Origin: Rhizoclosmatium globosum
Taxonomy: Eukaryota; Chytridiomycota; Chytridiomycetes; Chytridiales; Chytriomycetaceae
Direction: 5' to 3'
Length of the DNA stretch: 64,000 nucleotides
NCBI GenBank assembly: GCA_002104985.1
Contig: MCGO01000088.1
Span: 1-64,000, forward strand
The translations under genes and the position numbers were made by a program. This document shows positions 45,379 to 55,588 of the stretch, in pieces. Positions within the stretch are counted from its first letter, which is position 1. Each line of letters starts with the position of its first letter. The notes below the pieces were generated by a model. The model had not been told where the DNA came from. It was given only the letters and a program-made list of their open reading frames with translations, and made no database searches.

Positions 45379-46686
45379 CTTTGTTTCCGTTGCTCCTCTG
45401 TCACAGAGGACGACATCCCTTGTGATTTCTGCAGCAGACCTAACACAAGAGACTCCCTCTTCTGTAGATTCTGTGGCAACAAGTTTAAAACCTTTGAGCC
45501 AGCTGGCACCTGTGAAGTGGATGAGGAATATATTGCCCAAAGAATTGGCCAGCTTCACTCTTCTGAGCACTCAGTCCCCCAGCCAGTAGCAGCAGAGATG
45601 GCCCTTTTTGCCTCCTTCCTTCAGGCCAGAACTGCACGCCCTCCCATCAAACCACCAGCTGCAACTCCCGTAGATGTTGTGGAGTACCTGGCCCACAAGG
45701 ACCGCTCTGGCAGAACCCAATTCCACTCCTCCTCCTGCACTAATGTACAAGCCAATGGCCCGAGGAAGAGAGTCAACACAGCATGCAACCCAACAATCTG
45801 TATAGTGAGAGCAGCCCCGAATTCCATAGTGGCGGCCACAAGCAAGCTGCGCACAGGCATGGAAGAGCTGGGCTGCAGAGGACCCTGGGATCCCAGGCGG
45901 GGCACTGGTAACCCAACAAACTCAAGCCTAGTGGAACACCACCTCAAACGCCTGGGAGCCGAGGCCAATGAAGCAGGTGTCCTCCCCCAACAGGCCCTTC
46001 CCCTCTCTGGTAGCATCAGCAAAAAGCTTTGGCAACCAGTTTTGTCTCGGATTGCAGACCAAGCAGCTGCACCTCTCACCAGGCTCTTCTGGCGGCAATT
46101 TTGGATTTTCTTCAATTTGTGCCTATCTTCCGGCAGAAGACCAGGAGACCTAGTGAGATTGAGAACCCCAACAGTGGTCTGGCTCCCGGACAAGTCTGGA
46201 GTTTTGGTTACCATGGTTTTCGGCAAAACAGCAACAATCAACAAACCAGACAGGTTTGTCATCAAGGATGCAAACGTCCTGAATGCTCTACGACTATATG
46301 TTAACGACTGTCTCAAGTCCGGTTTTGACCTCCACAAAGGTCGTCCATTCATTTTCTTTGACATTGCATCCAACTCAACCCCTGAATCAGCCATGCACAC
46401 AGAAGTAGACAAATTTGTTTCCACCTTTCAAAATATTCTGAAGGAACTAGGCGAGTTTAACGGCGAAACTCTCTACGGATTCAGGGTTGGCAACTCCATC
46501 GCAGTCAAACTGGATAGTACCTCAGTTGAGCAGGCTATCATGCAAGCTGGTGGCTGGCGCACAGCTGACTCAGCCAGGCACTACAGTCAATTTGCCATTG
46601 CAGCGGCACATGTGGGTGAAAATGCAGACCCCATTGCCGCCACAAGTGAATGGCTCAGGAACTTGGCACAATATTCCTATTTCTAG
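45379..46686 (+). CDS. tyrosine recombinase of the YR retrotransposon
   Basis: 435 codons, opening without ATG directly behind a splice acceptor (ACTCATAG|C). The first residues form a zinc-ribbon-like cluster of three C-x2-C pairs: LCFRCSSV, IPCDFCSRP and LFCRFCGNKF. After a linker comes the recombinase: FNLCLSSGRRPGDLVRL (first Arg), VTMVFGKTATINKPDRF (candidate Lys region), GETLYGFRVGNSIAVKL (Arg of the second box; the usual His is replaced by Tyr in this alignment), QAGGWRTADSARHYSQ (Trp, Tyr nucleophile). It replaces the DDE integrase of LTR retroelements and would insert the circular cDNA at CAT. Confidence 0.9.
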   Translation, partial: LCFRCSSVTEDDIPCDFCSRPNTRDSLFCRFCGNKFKTFEPAGTCEVDEEYIAQRIGQLHSSEHSVPQPVAAEMALFASFLQARTARPPIKPPAATPVDVVEYLAHKDRSGRTQFHSSSCTNVQANGPRKRVNTACNPTICIVRAAPNSIVAATSKLRTGMEELGCRGPWDPRRGTGNPTNSSLVEHHLKRLGAEANEAGVLPQQALPLSGSISKKLWQPVLSRIADQAAAPLTRLFWRQFWIFFNLCLSSGRRPGDLVRLRTPTVVWLPDKSGVLVTMVFGKTATINKPDRFVIKDANVLNALRLYVNDCLKSGFDLHKGRPFIFFDIASNSTPESAMHTEVDKFVSTFQNILKELGEFNGETLYGFRVGNSIAVKLDSTSVEQAIMQAGGWRTADSARHYSQFAIAAAHVGENADPIAATSEWLRNLAQYSYF

Positions 46687-46750
46687 CTCATCTCCTAATA
46701 AAACAGCTCAGTTAGGGCTCTTTCTCAGCTTGGGCCCCTCCTCAGGAGGA

Positions 46751-46786
46751 GGTTTTCCCCATAACTGAACTACCTTTTATTAGCAT
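46751..46786 (+). repeat. split direct repeat B1
   Basis: 36 bp (GGTTTTCCCCATAACTGAAC...) identical to B2 at 47134-47169. Its last three bases CAT are shared with the start of A2. Confidence 0.95.
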
Positions 46787-46886
46787 AATTCGCGAGCCCG
46801 GAAATCTCGGAAGCACTCCGGAAGGAACGGAAGGAATGCTTCTGAGAGGAGCGGGAGGGAGATGACTATGACGTCATCTTTTTCCT
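46784..46886 (+). repeat. split direct repeat A2
   Basis: 103 bp identical to A1, including the TGACGTCA site at 46869-46876. It begins at the internal B1/A2 CAT junction. Confidence 0.95.
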
Positions 46887-47100
46887 TGAGAACGGAGCCG
46901 TGTTCCTGAGCTCCCACCCTCCCAGACCCTTAGCTTGAATGCTTCAGGCAACCTTCCCTCAACTAACACGTCAACTTTATTACGCACCTTTAAAAACTAG
47001 CAATCATCTCAACCAGCTCATCCCCATACCCCTGAATGTAACCAGAAAAGTTAAATTTATAAGAAGTAATAAAGTTGACCTGCTAGTTCAGGGCAGGTCA

Positions 47101-47135
47101 CCGACGCTATCGCGGGACCCCTCCGCGATCGTCGG
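47101..47135. repeat. hairpin abutting repeat B2
   Basis: CCGACG and ATCGCGG (47101-47115) pair with CCGCGAT and CGTCGG (47123-47135) around a short CCCCT-type loop. It ends exactly at B2 and may guide the template jump or cDNA circularisation. Confidence 0.85.
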
Positions 47136-47169
47136 TTTTCCCCATAACTGAACTACCTTTTATTAGCAT
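47134..47169 (+). repeat. split direct repeat B2 and right end of the element
   Basis: 36 bp identical to B1; ends in CAT, followed by host sequence TCTTTCC. Confidence 0.95.
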
Positions 47170-47246
47170 TCTTTCCAACAGCCGTCCAACCTCGACCAAT
47201 TCCTATCCACATTCCCTTCCCTGCACCATCCTAACGCCCAAAAGGC

Positions 47247-47318
47247 TGCACACCCCAGGAATCGAACCTGGATTTGCTCGGCCACAACGAGCTGTACTAA
47301 CCGTTATACGAGGTATGC
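47247..47318 (-). tRNA. tRNA-His(GTG), second copy
   Basis: Reverse-strand sequence identical to the tRNA-His at 16924-16995, with anticodon GTG and a TTTT run just downstream of its 3' end. It lies 77 bp from the right end of the YR retrotransposon and is undamaged. Confidence 0.97.
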
Positions 47319-47713
47319 TGATGTTGGGTAAAACTATATAAAGATTAAGATATTCCCATGACGGAAACAACGAGCTCAAACATTCAGCAATTTTAAAGAA
47401 TATCCTTGTATTGTGCCCATTGTGTTGAAGGTAGCCTTTTGTAAATTTCAGTATCATAGCAACCCACAATTGTTTCATACCAATTTCCCGGATTATAATC
47501 TTCTCATTAATCAGAAAGAAATTGGGAAGAAAGCTTTCTATGCGATTACTCGGCTGATTTGGGAAGAAGTGTACTTACCTCATGCACTTACCTTCTTCTC
47601 TGACTGGAATAATCCAACAAAACCCCCCGCCCTAACACACTCTCTTCTTTCTCTATACTTCGATTGGTTTTTAATCTGGTAAATTGCATAATAAAACCAT
47701 CTCAGAAACTCAA
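47319..47713. other. intergenic upstream of VPS25
   Basis: About 395 bp. A short plus-strand open frame (47413-47682) has no recognisable content. Presumably contains the VPS25 promoter. Confidence 0.45.
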
Positions 47714-48513
47714 ATGTCAGTCCAACCACACAAATTCCCACCGATTCACAGCTTCACCCCCTTCTTCAGGTTCGTACATCTGATCCTCGTATAAATCGAA
47801 ACCCAATGCATGGTACTTAGCTATTCCTTCTGCCCCTCCGACAGTCGACAACCAACGCAGGAGACATGGATCCGTCAACGCACGCTATGGATTGAAATCA
47901 TTCTCAGTTATTGTCAATCGCAGCGCCTCTTTCTTGTTGATTTGAATGAGCTGGCAAAGAGCCCGTTGTTTGATAACAAGACCATCAATCGTTGAGTTCC
48001 TCTTGTCTCTGTTGTGCTTGAAGTGCTGATGTCTTACTGTGTAGGAAGGGTACAGCGGGAAATGATTGACGAACTGTTTGCTGAGATTGTTGCGATTGGT
48101 ATGCATCGTTTTGGAGAGTGTGAAAGACTAACTGAAAGTAACTCAGGGAATGGAGAATGGGAAGACAAGAAACAAAAGAAACGATGTTTCGTATGGTGGA
48201 AGAAGCCCGAGGAATGGGCTGCATTGATCTATGCTTGGGTGAGACTGCTTGAGTTACAAGGTCGACCTAACAGCAGAAACAGGCTTCAGAAAACGGTCAA
48301 AAGATCTGTACTGTATATGAGATTGTTGAAGGAGATGGGACGGAGGGATTAGGTCTGTTTCGGATTCTACACCCAATATTCTAACCGTTAACAGAGTTTC
48401 ATGGTCTGAATATGGATGCTGTTAAGCGAGTCCTTGAAGTACTCGTAAAACAAGGAAAGGGGCAAATATTCTATGGATCAAGTGATGCTGATATGGGAAT
48501 CAAATTCGCTTGA
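47714..48513 (+). CDS. VPS25: ESCRT-II subunit VPS25
   Basis: Winged-helix subunit of ESCRT-II, sorting ubiquitinated cargo into multivesicular bodies. Exon pieces in order: MSVQPHKFPPIHSFTPFF, RQRTLWIEIILSYCQSQRLF with LVDLNELAKSPLFDNKTINR, REMIDELFAEI, NGEWEDKKQKKRCFVWWKKP with EEWAALIYAW, then GQKICTVYEIVEGDGTE and EFHGLNMDAVKRVLEVLVKQ with GKGQIFYGSSDADMGIKFA. The FPPFF start, the KKRCxVxWxxPEEWAxLIYxW core and the C-terminal GVKFF-like end are diagnostic. Six exons with introns of about 45-75 nt. About 180 residues, normal size. Confidence 0.93.
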
Positions 48514-48563
48514 AACGTTGATGCAATAAAACGCGAAAGTCCATGTATTCCCTTCTTGTTTGA

Positions 48564-49354
48564 TTATTGTAAGAGATACATGTTGACAGGATATAGCCCT
48601 CTCGGGAATCCAGTTTGGACAGCCCGCTTCAGGATCTTGAGGCCTGCCTTCTCAAAGACGGCTTCCAAGGCTTTGGCAGGTCGTGTCACGGAGCTGTCTT
48701 GCTCATCCAATTCTACAACTCCCCGTGGACACACATTTTCCTTCACCCCAATCACTCCATTTGGCTTGAGAGCCGCCTTACACCTCAAAAAGAAGGCAAG
48801 CAGGTCATCTATGAGAGAATAAGGACCAAGAGAATACAAACGAATGCATACCGTCTGTCAAATGACCTAGCACCCACTGAGACCAAATCATGTCGTATCG
48901 TCCAACTTCTGGGTTAAAGTCCTGAAGTCCAAGAGGGAAGAAGTCTCCAACCTTTCCTGCCGTAACTTCCTCCTTCATATAGTCCACTTTCGCCTGTTCC
49001 AAGAACTTTGGATTCTGCTCAACGAGGTCGACCTTCTTGAATACATTGAGAAGGAAGTTCTTTGAGACTCTTCCGATACCAGCCCCGCAGTCTATGATGG
49101 GACCATTAGCCTTCCATGATTAGCAGCCACAGGGTATAACTACCGCAAGCATATTCCAGGGCCAGGGCCGAGTTGGTCTGCGTACAGAATTCGGTGATGA
49201 ATCGAATTGAGGTTGCACAGTCCAATTCAGTCAATGTCCCAAATCCACCCAACATTCCCTCAATTGACGGATCAATCTTGTCCCAATAATCAGCAGCTTT
49301 CTTGTAACTGATTTTGTCGTTTGGAGTCTCTGGCGCAGCTGCAACGGAAAACAT
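48564..49354 (-). CDS. NTMT1: protein N-terminal methyltransferase NTMT1-like
   Basis: SAM-dependent alpha-N-methyltransferase acting on exposed X-Pro-Lys N termini. Order: YKKAADYWDKIDPSIEGMLG-GFG, ALEYACG plus GIGRVSKNFLLNVFKKVDLV (SAM site split by an intron), FFPLGLQDFNPE, YDMIWSQWVLGHLTD, FLRCKAALKPNGVIGVKENV, DEQDSSVTRPAKALEAVF, and the C terminus PRGLYPVNMYLLQ. The motifs MLGG(F/Y)G, GLQDF.PE..YD.IW.QW..GHLTD and DxxDSSVxR identify the family. Three exons. It is divergent from POL5 with 53 bp between start codons. Confidence 0.93.
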
Positions 49355-49407
49355 GTCTCTTTCTTTTCCTTCTTTCTTTTTTTTCTTTGACGTTGAGCAA
49401 AGTTTAA

Positions 49408-52400
49408 ATGACCGTTCCTACTCCAACACCCTCGGCTACTGGCGGGACCCTGCAGCTTTATTGGGACCTGGCTTCCCTTGATGCGTCAGTCAGGCTTACT
49501 GCTGCTGCAAAGCTGTCAGCTACCTTGAAGGAAATCTACAAACCATCCGATAAATCAGTGGAACAAGTCACGAAAGATACCTTGGATGCTGCGTACTCGG
49601 GCGAGATTGCTTATGCTCTGAAACGATTGATTCGCGGTCTTTCTTCGTCGAGAGACGGTGCAAGGCAAGGGTTCACGCTTGCTCTTGCTGAGTTGTTGGG
49701 CTTTTTGAAGGAGGATAATGCGTTTTCAGTAGCTCTGATTGTCGATTTGATTGAGTCTTTGAATGTTCTTACTGCGAGCGTGAAGGGCCAGGTTCGTGTT
49801 GTTGATATTCTGAGTTTCAAGGAATGCTGAACGCCTTGAACAGGAGGAACGCGAAATGTATTTTGCACGAATCTTTGGATTGCACGCTATTGTTCAAAGT
49901 GGCCTCCTGACGGCTCCACAGACGACTGCCGACCAAGTGTCCAGAGTGGTCACTATTCTTTTGACGTGCGCCTCAGCAAAATCGTACTTGAGTCTTGTAT
50001 CGTACGACGTTTTGACAAAAATTATTACATTTGGTATCAATTCCAAGAAGGATTGGGTTCCGGGAGTGATTTCATCGGTTGTCGAAGCTGGAATGGGGAC
50101 TGAGGGAATCTGGTTCGTGATTGTTGCTCAGGAAGAAATGAAGAAGACTGGATACGTGAGTCGCCTTTGATTAATTGTCGGAAGTCAGAGCTAATATTAT
50201 TGGCTACAGAAATTTGACTGGAAGGCAGTTTTCAAAGGATCTTGGGAGAAACCATCCCACATTCTCTGTTCAACACACAAAGCCCGTCTTTCCACGATCT
50301 TCAAAGAAACGACGTCAACATCTCCAAAATTACACCCAATCTTCCCTGCCGTCCTCGCACACGTGTTTGGCCCATCACCTTCTCTGACTCTTCACGAATT
50401 CTGGTCAATCATTGATGAATCAATGTTCAACTCATCCCACGATCGCAAGTTTATTGGATTTTTGGTGTTCCAAAAGTGTTTGGAATCTGCCAGCAAGGAA
50501 GGAAAGGTGGACGTTGGTGTATTGTTTTCCAAGTCGTTCTTGAGATGTTTGATCAACAGTTTGGCGAAGGGAGAAGATGCTGTCTTGAACAAGGCTGCTA
50601 AGGCGACTGTGAGTAGTTTGTTTTTGGAACAGTGTAAACCACACCATACTAAATGCTGTACGTTCATAGGCCAAACAAATCTCAACCATTTCATCAAGTT
50701 CTCGCGAAATCGGCCTTCAAGTTGTTTTCCAACTGATGGGAAAGAATGGTCATCAGCGATTCGACAGCATTACTCGCACCAAGACTGTCGAAAACATTGT
50801 CAGTAGTTTGAACGAGAAGGAAGTGGATACATATGTAAAGTACTTGATGGATTTGGTCGTTAGCGGTGTTTCGGATGTTGCGTAAGTTCATGCCTCCCTC
50901 CCTCGCAACATAATACTCAACTCCGACATCCCACAGCGACGAAACAGAAGAAGAATCTACATCTACGTCAGCAACAACCCGAATGTGGGCCCTCGACCAA
51001 CTCCACTCCCTCCTCAAATCCCCTCAAATCCCCAAAACCCAATCCTGGATCCAACGTGTCCTCCAATTCCTCTGCGTCCACAGTTTATTCATTGTCGAGA
51101 AACCTGGAAACGGAATCGAAAAGATTGAGTTCACCCCTGAAGTGCGTGAATACTGCCGTGGTCGCTTTTTTGCTGGTCTTGCAGAAGTGAATGGATACAG
51201 TTTGACTACAAAGAAAGACGAGGAAAAGAAACTCGCTGCGGGTGTTATGTTGAACGGCGAGTATTGGGCGTACGATCTCGTTCAGTTCATTATTTCTCTT
51301 GACGGAGCTGGCGGTGGTTCAAAAAAGAACACTGCGAACGCTCATGTTCGTCCCGTTCACGCTTTGGAGGCTCGGTCTCTTGAAGCGAGAAACATGGCCA
51401 TCAAGGAAATCACTGCATACCGCACGAAAGTTGCTGAGTTGCAATCGGCAAAGACGCCAAACCACACCCTGATTGCGCAGTACAAGTCATTCGAGCTCTT
51501 GTTCTTGCATGTTTTGTTGCAGGTGTACACGGAGCCTGTGGATGCTGTCAATATTCTCAATGAGCTCAAGTCATGCGCTGATTTGGTGTTCAGCGATAAA
51601 CCTGCGCTTGTGAGCACGCCGTCTAAGCGTAAGATAAGCGAGGAGGATGACGAGGAGGAGGAGCAGCCTAACCCTGTTGACGTTATCATTGATATCTTGC
51701 TCAGTTTCTTGGCCAAGCCAAGTGCGCTTTTCAGAGGTGTTGTGGAGAATGTTTTCAAGGTGTTTTGTCCAGTGTTGACTGAGAGTGGGTTGCAGTTGAT
51801 CTTTGACATTTTGAAGGCCAAGAGTGGTGTTGCTGGTGCTGAAGAGTTGTTCGAGGAAGGAGACGAAGATGAAGATGATGACGAGGATGATGACGATGTC
51901 ATGGAAATTGATGCCTCAGAAGTTGGAAAAGGAGACGAAGAAGAAGATGATGAGGATGATGATGAGGACGACGAAGATGATGATGATGACGACGATGAGG
52001 ACGAAGCAGATGAACCTGAAGAAAGTGTCGAAGAGCTTAAAAACCGTCTGAAGGCTGCCTTGGGAGGTGTTGCTGATGATGCTGCAGACATGAACCCAGA
52101 TGACGCTGAAGACGACGATGATGAAAAGTCTTTGAATGATGAAGAGATGGAAGCGTTCGACGAAAAGCTCAGTGCCATCTTTAGAGAGCGCAAGAAGGTC
52201 AAGACTGAACAGAGAGGTGAGCTCCGCCTTTGAATATTTGTCCTTGCTAACTCTTCATCTTAGACAAAAAGCAACAAGTCCTTCACTTCAAGCTACGTGT
52301 GGTCGACTTGATTGAACTCTTCATCAAAAAGCAACCAGCGAATCCACTTATTCTGAGCCTCATCATGCCTTCCCTCGCTGTTGTTATTGAAACCGCCGAC

Positions 52401-53281
52401 TCCGATGAGTCCCGTGAGCTGCACACAAAAATGACAACTCTCATCAAGACGAAGCTTGCTACCGTAAAAGAAGTTCCTCCAGTCGAATCTTTGGAATCTG
52501 GATTGGCTCTGTTGAAGGAAATCCAAGAATTAGCCGCAAAGTCTCCAAGTGCGAGTGTTGCTGGCCTTTGTAGCGCCATGTCGCTTCTCGTCACTAGATC
52601 TATCGCTCATTCTCACCCAGAAGGCGTGGCTGTCACTTCTGGTCCAAGCACCGCTGAAACCCCTTCCAAGAAAAAGAAGACAGCTAAAGCCGCCGCTGCC
52701 CCTTCAGACGCTGCCGTGAAAAGCAGCCCCGTCATTCAAATCTATGCTGCCTCTTTGACAGACTTCCTGACAAAGAAAAAGTCAAAAGTCCAAACGTCGT
52801 TGTTTTTGGATCTCTGCAACAGGCATCCTGCTTTGGGTTTGCAGTTGCTTCCTGATATGGCTGAATGTATTTCTAAAGGAGATGTTGAAAAGGGATTCAA
52901 GGTTGTTCAGGCTTTCAACATCATTTCAGCATGTTTGCAGAAGCTTCCTGTCAAGGTAACTTGCTTCATTTTTCTCCTTCCTTCAATCGTTTACTAACGT
53001 GGATTTACAAAGGAAAACACTGTCAATCTTGCTGCACTGAAACGATTCCAACTCGCATTCGTTCCTGCTCTTTTGGCAGCATCGCAGCTGAATGATGAGA
53101 AGGGAATGACTCTTGCAAGAGTCAAAGAGCTTGTGAAACCATCTATTTCGATTGTTAAGAGACTCAAAAAGGCGTTAGAGAAAGACGGAGCTCCGGCTGC
53201 ATTTGCAGAGGTGAAAAAGGCGTTGGAGGGACGAAGTGATGAGGTCAAGACAGCCTTGAAGGGATTATTGACTGTTTTGTG
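49408..53281 (+). CDS. POL5: Pol5/MYBBP1A-family nucleolar protein
   Basis: HEAT-like nucleolar protein required for rRNA synthesis and 60S maturation. N terminus: LQLYWDLASLDASVRLTAAA, EIAYALKRLIRGLSSSRDGA with RQGFTLALAELLGFL, EEREMYFARIFGLHAIVQSG. Central exons include WSIIDESMFNSSHDRKFIGF and NGIEKIEFTPEVREYCRGRF. An acidic tract (51860-52020) of almost only Asp and Glu is preceded by DVIIDILLSFLAKPSALFRG and VVENVFKVFCPVLTESGLQL. The C-terminal part has KQQVLHFKLRVVDLIELFIK and a basic patch KKKKTAKAAAAP, ending VKTALKGLLTVL. The RGLSSSRxxAR.GF block and the acidic tract after the VFxxFxxxLT.xGLQLI block are family hallmarks. About eight exons. Confidence 0.9.
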
Positions 53282-53392
53282 AATTGTGTAGCACAATATG
53301 ATTTCTTTGAATACAAGCTTGATAATGCATCGCGAATAGAATGAGAGGAAGGAGGTGTTGTGTGATAGTGTGCAAAAAAACAAGATCTCCAA

Positions 53393-54417
53393 ATGGCTTT
53401 CGATTTGAAGAGACTGACAAAGCTTCCTGTCCTCATCAGCGCTGGACTCGCTGTGGTTCGTAGCTTAATTTAGTGTTTTGGCAGTCAAGGGACTAACAAG
53501 ACGGGACAGCTTGGATGGGTACTTGCACTTCTCGGGGCACTTGTTGCTGGTGCTGGATCGCTCGTTGGCTTCTACATCTTCTACCTCCTCCTTGTCATTC
53601 TCGGAGTTATCGGACTTATTGCGTACGATAATGTGAAGGAGAACCGAGTTGCTGTAAGTGTCTCTGTGGTCAATTAGTGTGCATAGTTCAAATCTCTGAT
53701 GTCATCACCACCCCCGATGATTAGATCGTTGCCTTTGTCGCAATTGGATTCAACTTTATCGTTTCTCTCTGCAGCGTTGCCACGTATGCGAATGGATACT
53801 TTGGCCTTGGATGTCTTTCTGCGGGAGGAATCTTCCTCTCGATTCCATTCCTGTACTGGATTGTCCTCTTGGGATCTGGAGAGTCTGCTTTTGACGGTGT
53901 TGGCACTGGCTTCTCCCTCCCAAGCATTCAGTTGCCAAAGGTTACGATCACTATGCCAACTAAGGCCGCTGCTCCAGCCCCACAACCTCAACAACCTCCT
54001 GTTGCCCCACAAGCCTACGCCGCTCCACAGCAGCAAGTTTATGCGGCTTCCCAGGCTTACACTGCGGCTCCACCACCACAACCATACACTGCCGCTCCAC
54101 CCCCTCAGCAGACTTTCCAACCAGCCCCATCTCCTCAGGTTGCTGTCCCAACACAAAACTACACGGCTCCAGAAAAGTCATCCCCAGTTCCAGCCCCTGT
54201 TGCTCGTGATATCGTAGTTGTGCCAGAAATCTACAAGGCGCAAGCTCTTTACAACTACACAGCAAACCCATCAGACCCGAACGAGTTGTCCTTCAACAAG
54301 GGACAAGTCCTCGATATTGTTGATAAGGAAGGAAAGTGGTGGAAGGCTCGTTACGTAGATGCTAGCGGTGCTGTTGTTACAGGAGTCGTCCCATCGAACT
54401 ATGTTACTCTCATTTGA
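53393..54417 (+). CDS. SHO1-like osmosensor, four TM plus SH3, copy 1
   Basis: Plasma-membrane protein. Exons encode MAFDLKRLTKLPVLISAGLA (TM1 start), LGWVLALLGALVAGAGSLVG (TM), FYIFYLLLVILGVIGLIAYD (TM), IVAFVAIGFNFIVSLCSVAT (TM) and FLSIPFLYWIVLLGSGES (TM). A long Pro/Ala/Gln/Tyr-rich linker follows, then a C-terminal SH3 domain: AQALYNYTANPSDPNELSFN (ALYDY-type start), WWKARYVDASGAVVTGVVPS (WWxAR and SNY) ending NYVTLI. Architecture and SH3 match the fungal HOG-pathway adaptor SHO1. The next gene is a tandem paralogue with the same intron positions. Confidence 0.85.
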
Positions 54418-54579
54418 AATAGATAGCTTGTTATCGTTCCAAGAGCGGGAGAGAAATAAAGTATACATTTAGTCAGTAAATCAGTATATAAGCACGAAAG
54501 TTGCATCTCGCAGGCATCAATGACATTTTTGGTTGCACACTCATCGAAAGAGACGCAGCATTTTTCGCCCTCATACAAG

Positions 54580-55588
54580 ATGGCATTCGACAAGACACAG
54601 CTGATGAAGGTGCCAACGCTTGCCACAGCCGGAGTTGCGATTGTTAGTATTGGTTGGATTGTACTAAGGTGTTAACCCTTATTATGCATGCGATAGCTTG
54701 GATGGATCCTTCTCTTTATTGGAATCTGCATCATCAACACGGGCGGACTGATTGGCTTCCAGCTCTTCTACCTTCTCTGTGTGATCGCAGGAGTCATTGT
54801 CGCCATTGGATTTGACCAGGCTCGGGAACATCGAGTTGCGGTGAGTCAGTAACCAAACCATTAAACAAACTGATCTCAAACCAAACCAGATTGTCGCCTT
54901 TGTCGCAATTGGATTCAACTTCCTCGTCGAAATTGCGAATGTTGCCGTTGAAATGGCGAAGATTGACTGGGTCTCAGCCTCAACTGGATACAGATTCTGT
55001 GCTGCCGGATCAGTGTTCATGTCCTTCGTATTCCTCTACTGGATCTTTGTCTTTGGATCAGGCGAAACGAGCGCTGTCACTGTCGCTCACGAACAAGGAG
55101 TCCTCCCCTTCCAAACACCAAAGCTGCCATCCCTCCCAAAGTTACCTGCCATGCAATTCCCAAAGATTTCAATTCAAATGCCTCAAAAGACTCAATCGAG
55201 AGAGATTTCAGTTGAAGATGCTCCCGTGGTTGTCACCTCATCTCCAACTCCAGCCCCAGCCCAAACAACTCCTCACCCACCACCATCATCAACTGGACTA
55301 TCATTCCCAGCGTTCCCACCACCAATTCAATTCACCCGTTCGATTTCAACTCCTCCCCCTCCACCAGTTCCTGAGGAGAAAGCTCCAGAACCTGCTCCAA
55401 CTCCTAAAGCTCGTGCCTTGTACAAATACACTGCAAGCGCGAGTGATCCAAATGAGTTGTCGTTCCGTAAGGGCCAAGAAATGGATATTCTCAACAACTC
55501 GGGAAAATGGTGGCATGTTCGGATGGTGAATGAGCAAGGCGAGGTTGTGACTGGAATTGCGCCGTCCAATTATTTGGAGCAGTTGTAA
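54580..55588 (+). CDS. SHO1-like osmosensor, four TM plus SH3, copy 2
   Basis: Tandem duplicate of the preceding gene, 162 bp downstream. MAFDKTQLMKVPTLATAGVA, LGWILLFIGICIINTGGLIG, FQLFYLLCVIAGVIVAIGFD and IVAFVAIGFNFLVEIANVAV align with copy 1, and an intron follows each equivalent segment. The linker is different (TPKLPSLPKLPAMQFPKISI and polyproline) but keeps the LPSIQLPK-like membrane-proximal block. SH3: RALYKYTASASDPNELSFRK, KWWHVRMVNEQGEVVTGIAP, SNYLEQL. The linkers have diverged much more than the membrane and SH3 parts, so the copies may bind different partners. Confidence 0.85.

Larger units (their letters stand above)
41588..47169 (+). mobile_element. PAT/Ngaro-type YR retrotransposon (DIRS order)
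   Basis: 5,582-bp element with gag-like, reverse transcriptase, RNase H and tyrosine recombinase genes in that order on the plus strand. It has no LTRs; its termini are split direct repeats, A1 (41588-41690) ... B1 (46751-46786) A2 (46784-46886) ... B2 (47134-47169). The trinucleotide CAT sits at the left edge, at the B1/A2 junction and at the right edge, as expected if a circular cDNA recombined into a CAT-containing target, so the empty site should read TTTAGAGC-CAT-TCTTTCC. A and B repeat pairs are identical by eye, pointing to recent insertion. Split direct repeats separate it from DIRS1-type inverted-repeat elements; placement among PAT, Kangaroo or Ngaro needs a tree. Confidence 0.93.

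Noticed and set aside
47413..47682. 89-codon frame before VPS25
   Set aside because: No homology recognised, start and end fit no splice model; more likely promoter DNA.
51357..52202. Ser-rich 281-codon frame opposite POL5
   Set aside because: It is the antisense of the Asp/Glu tract; no independent evidence of coding.
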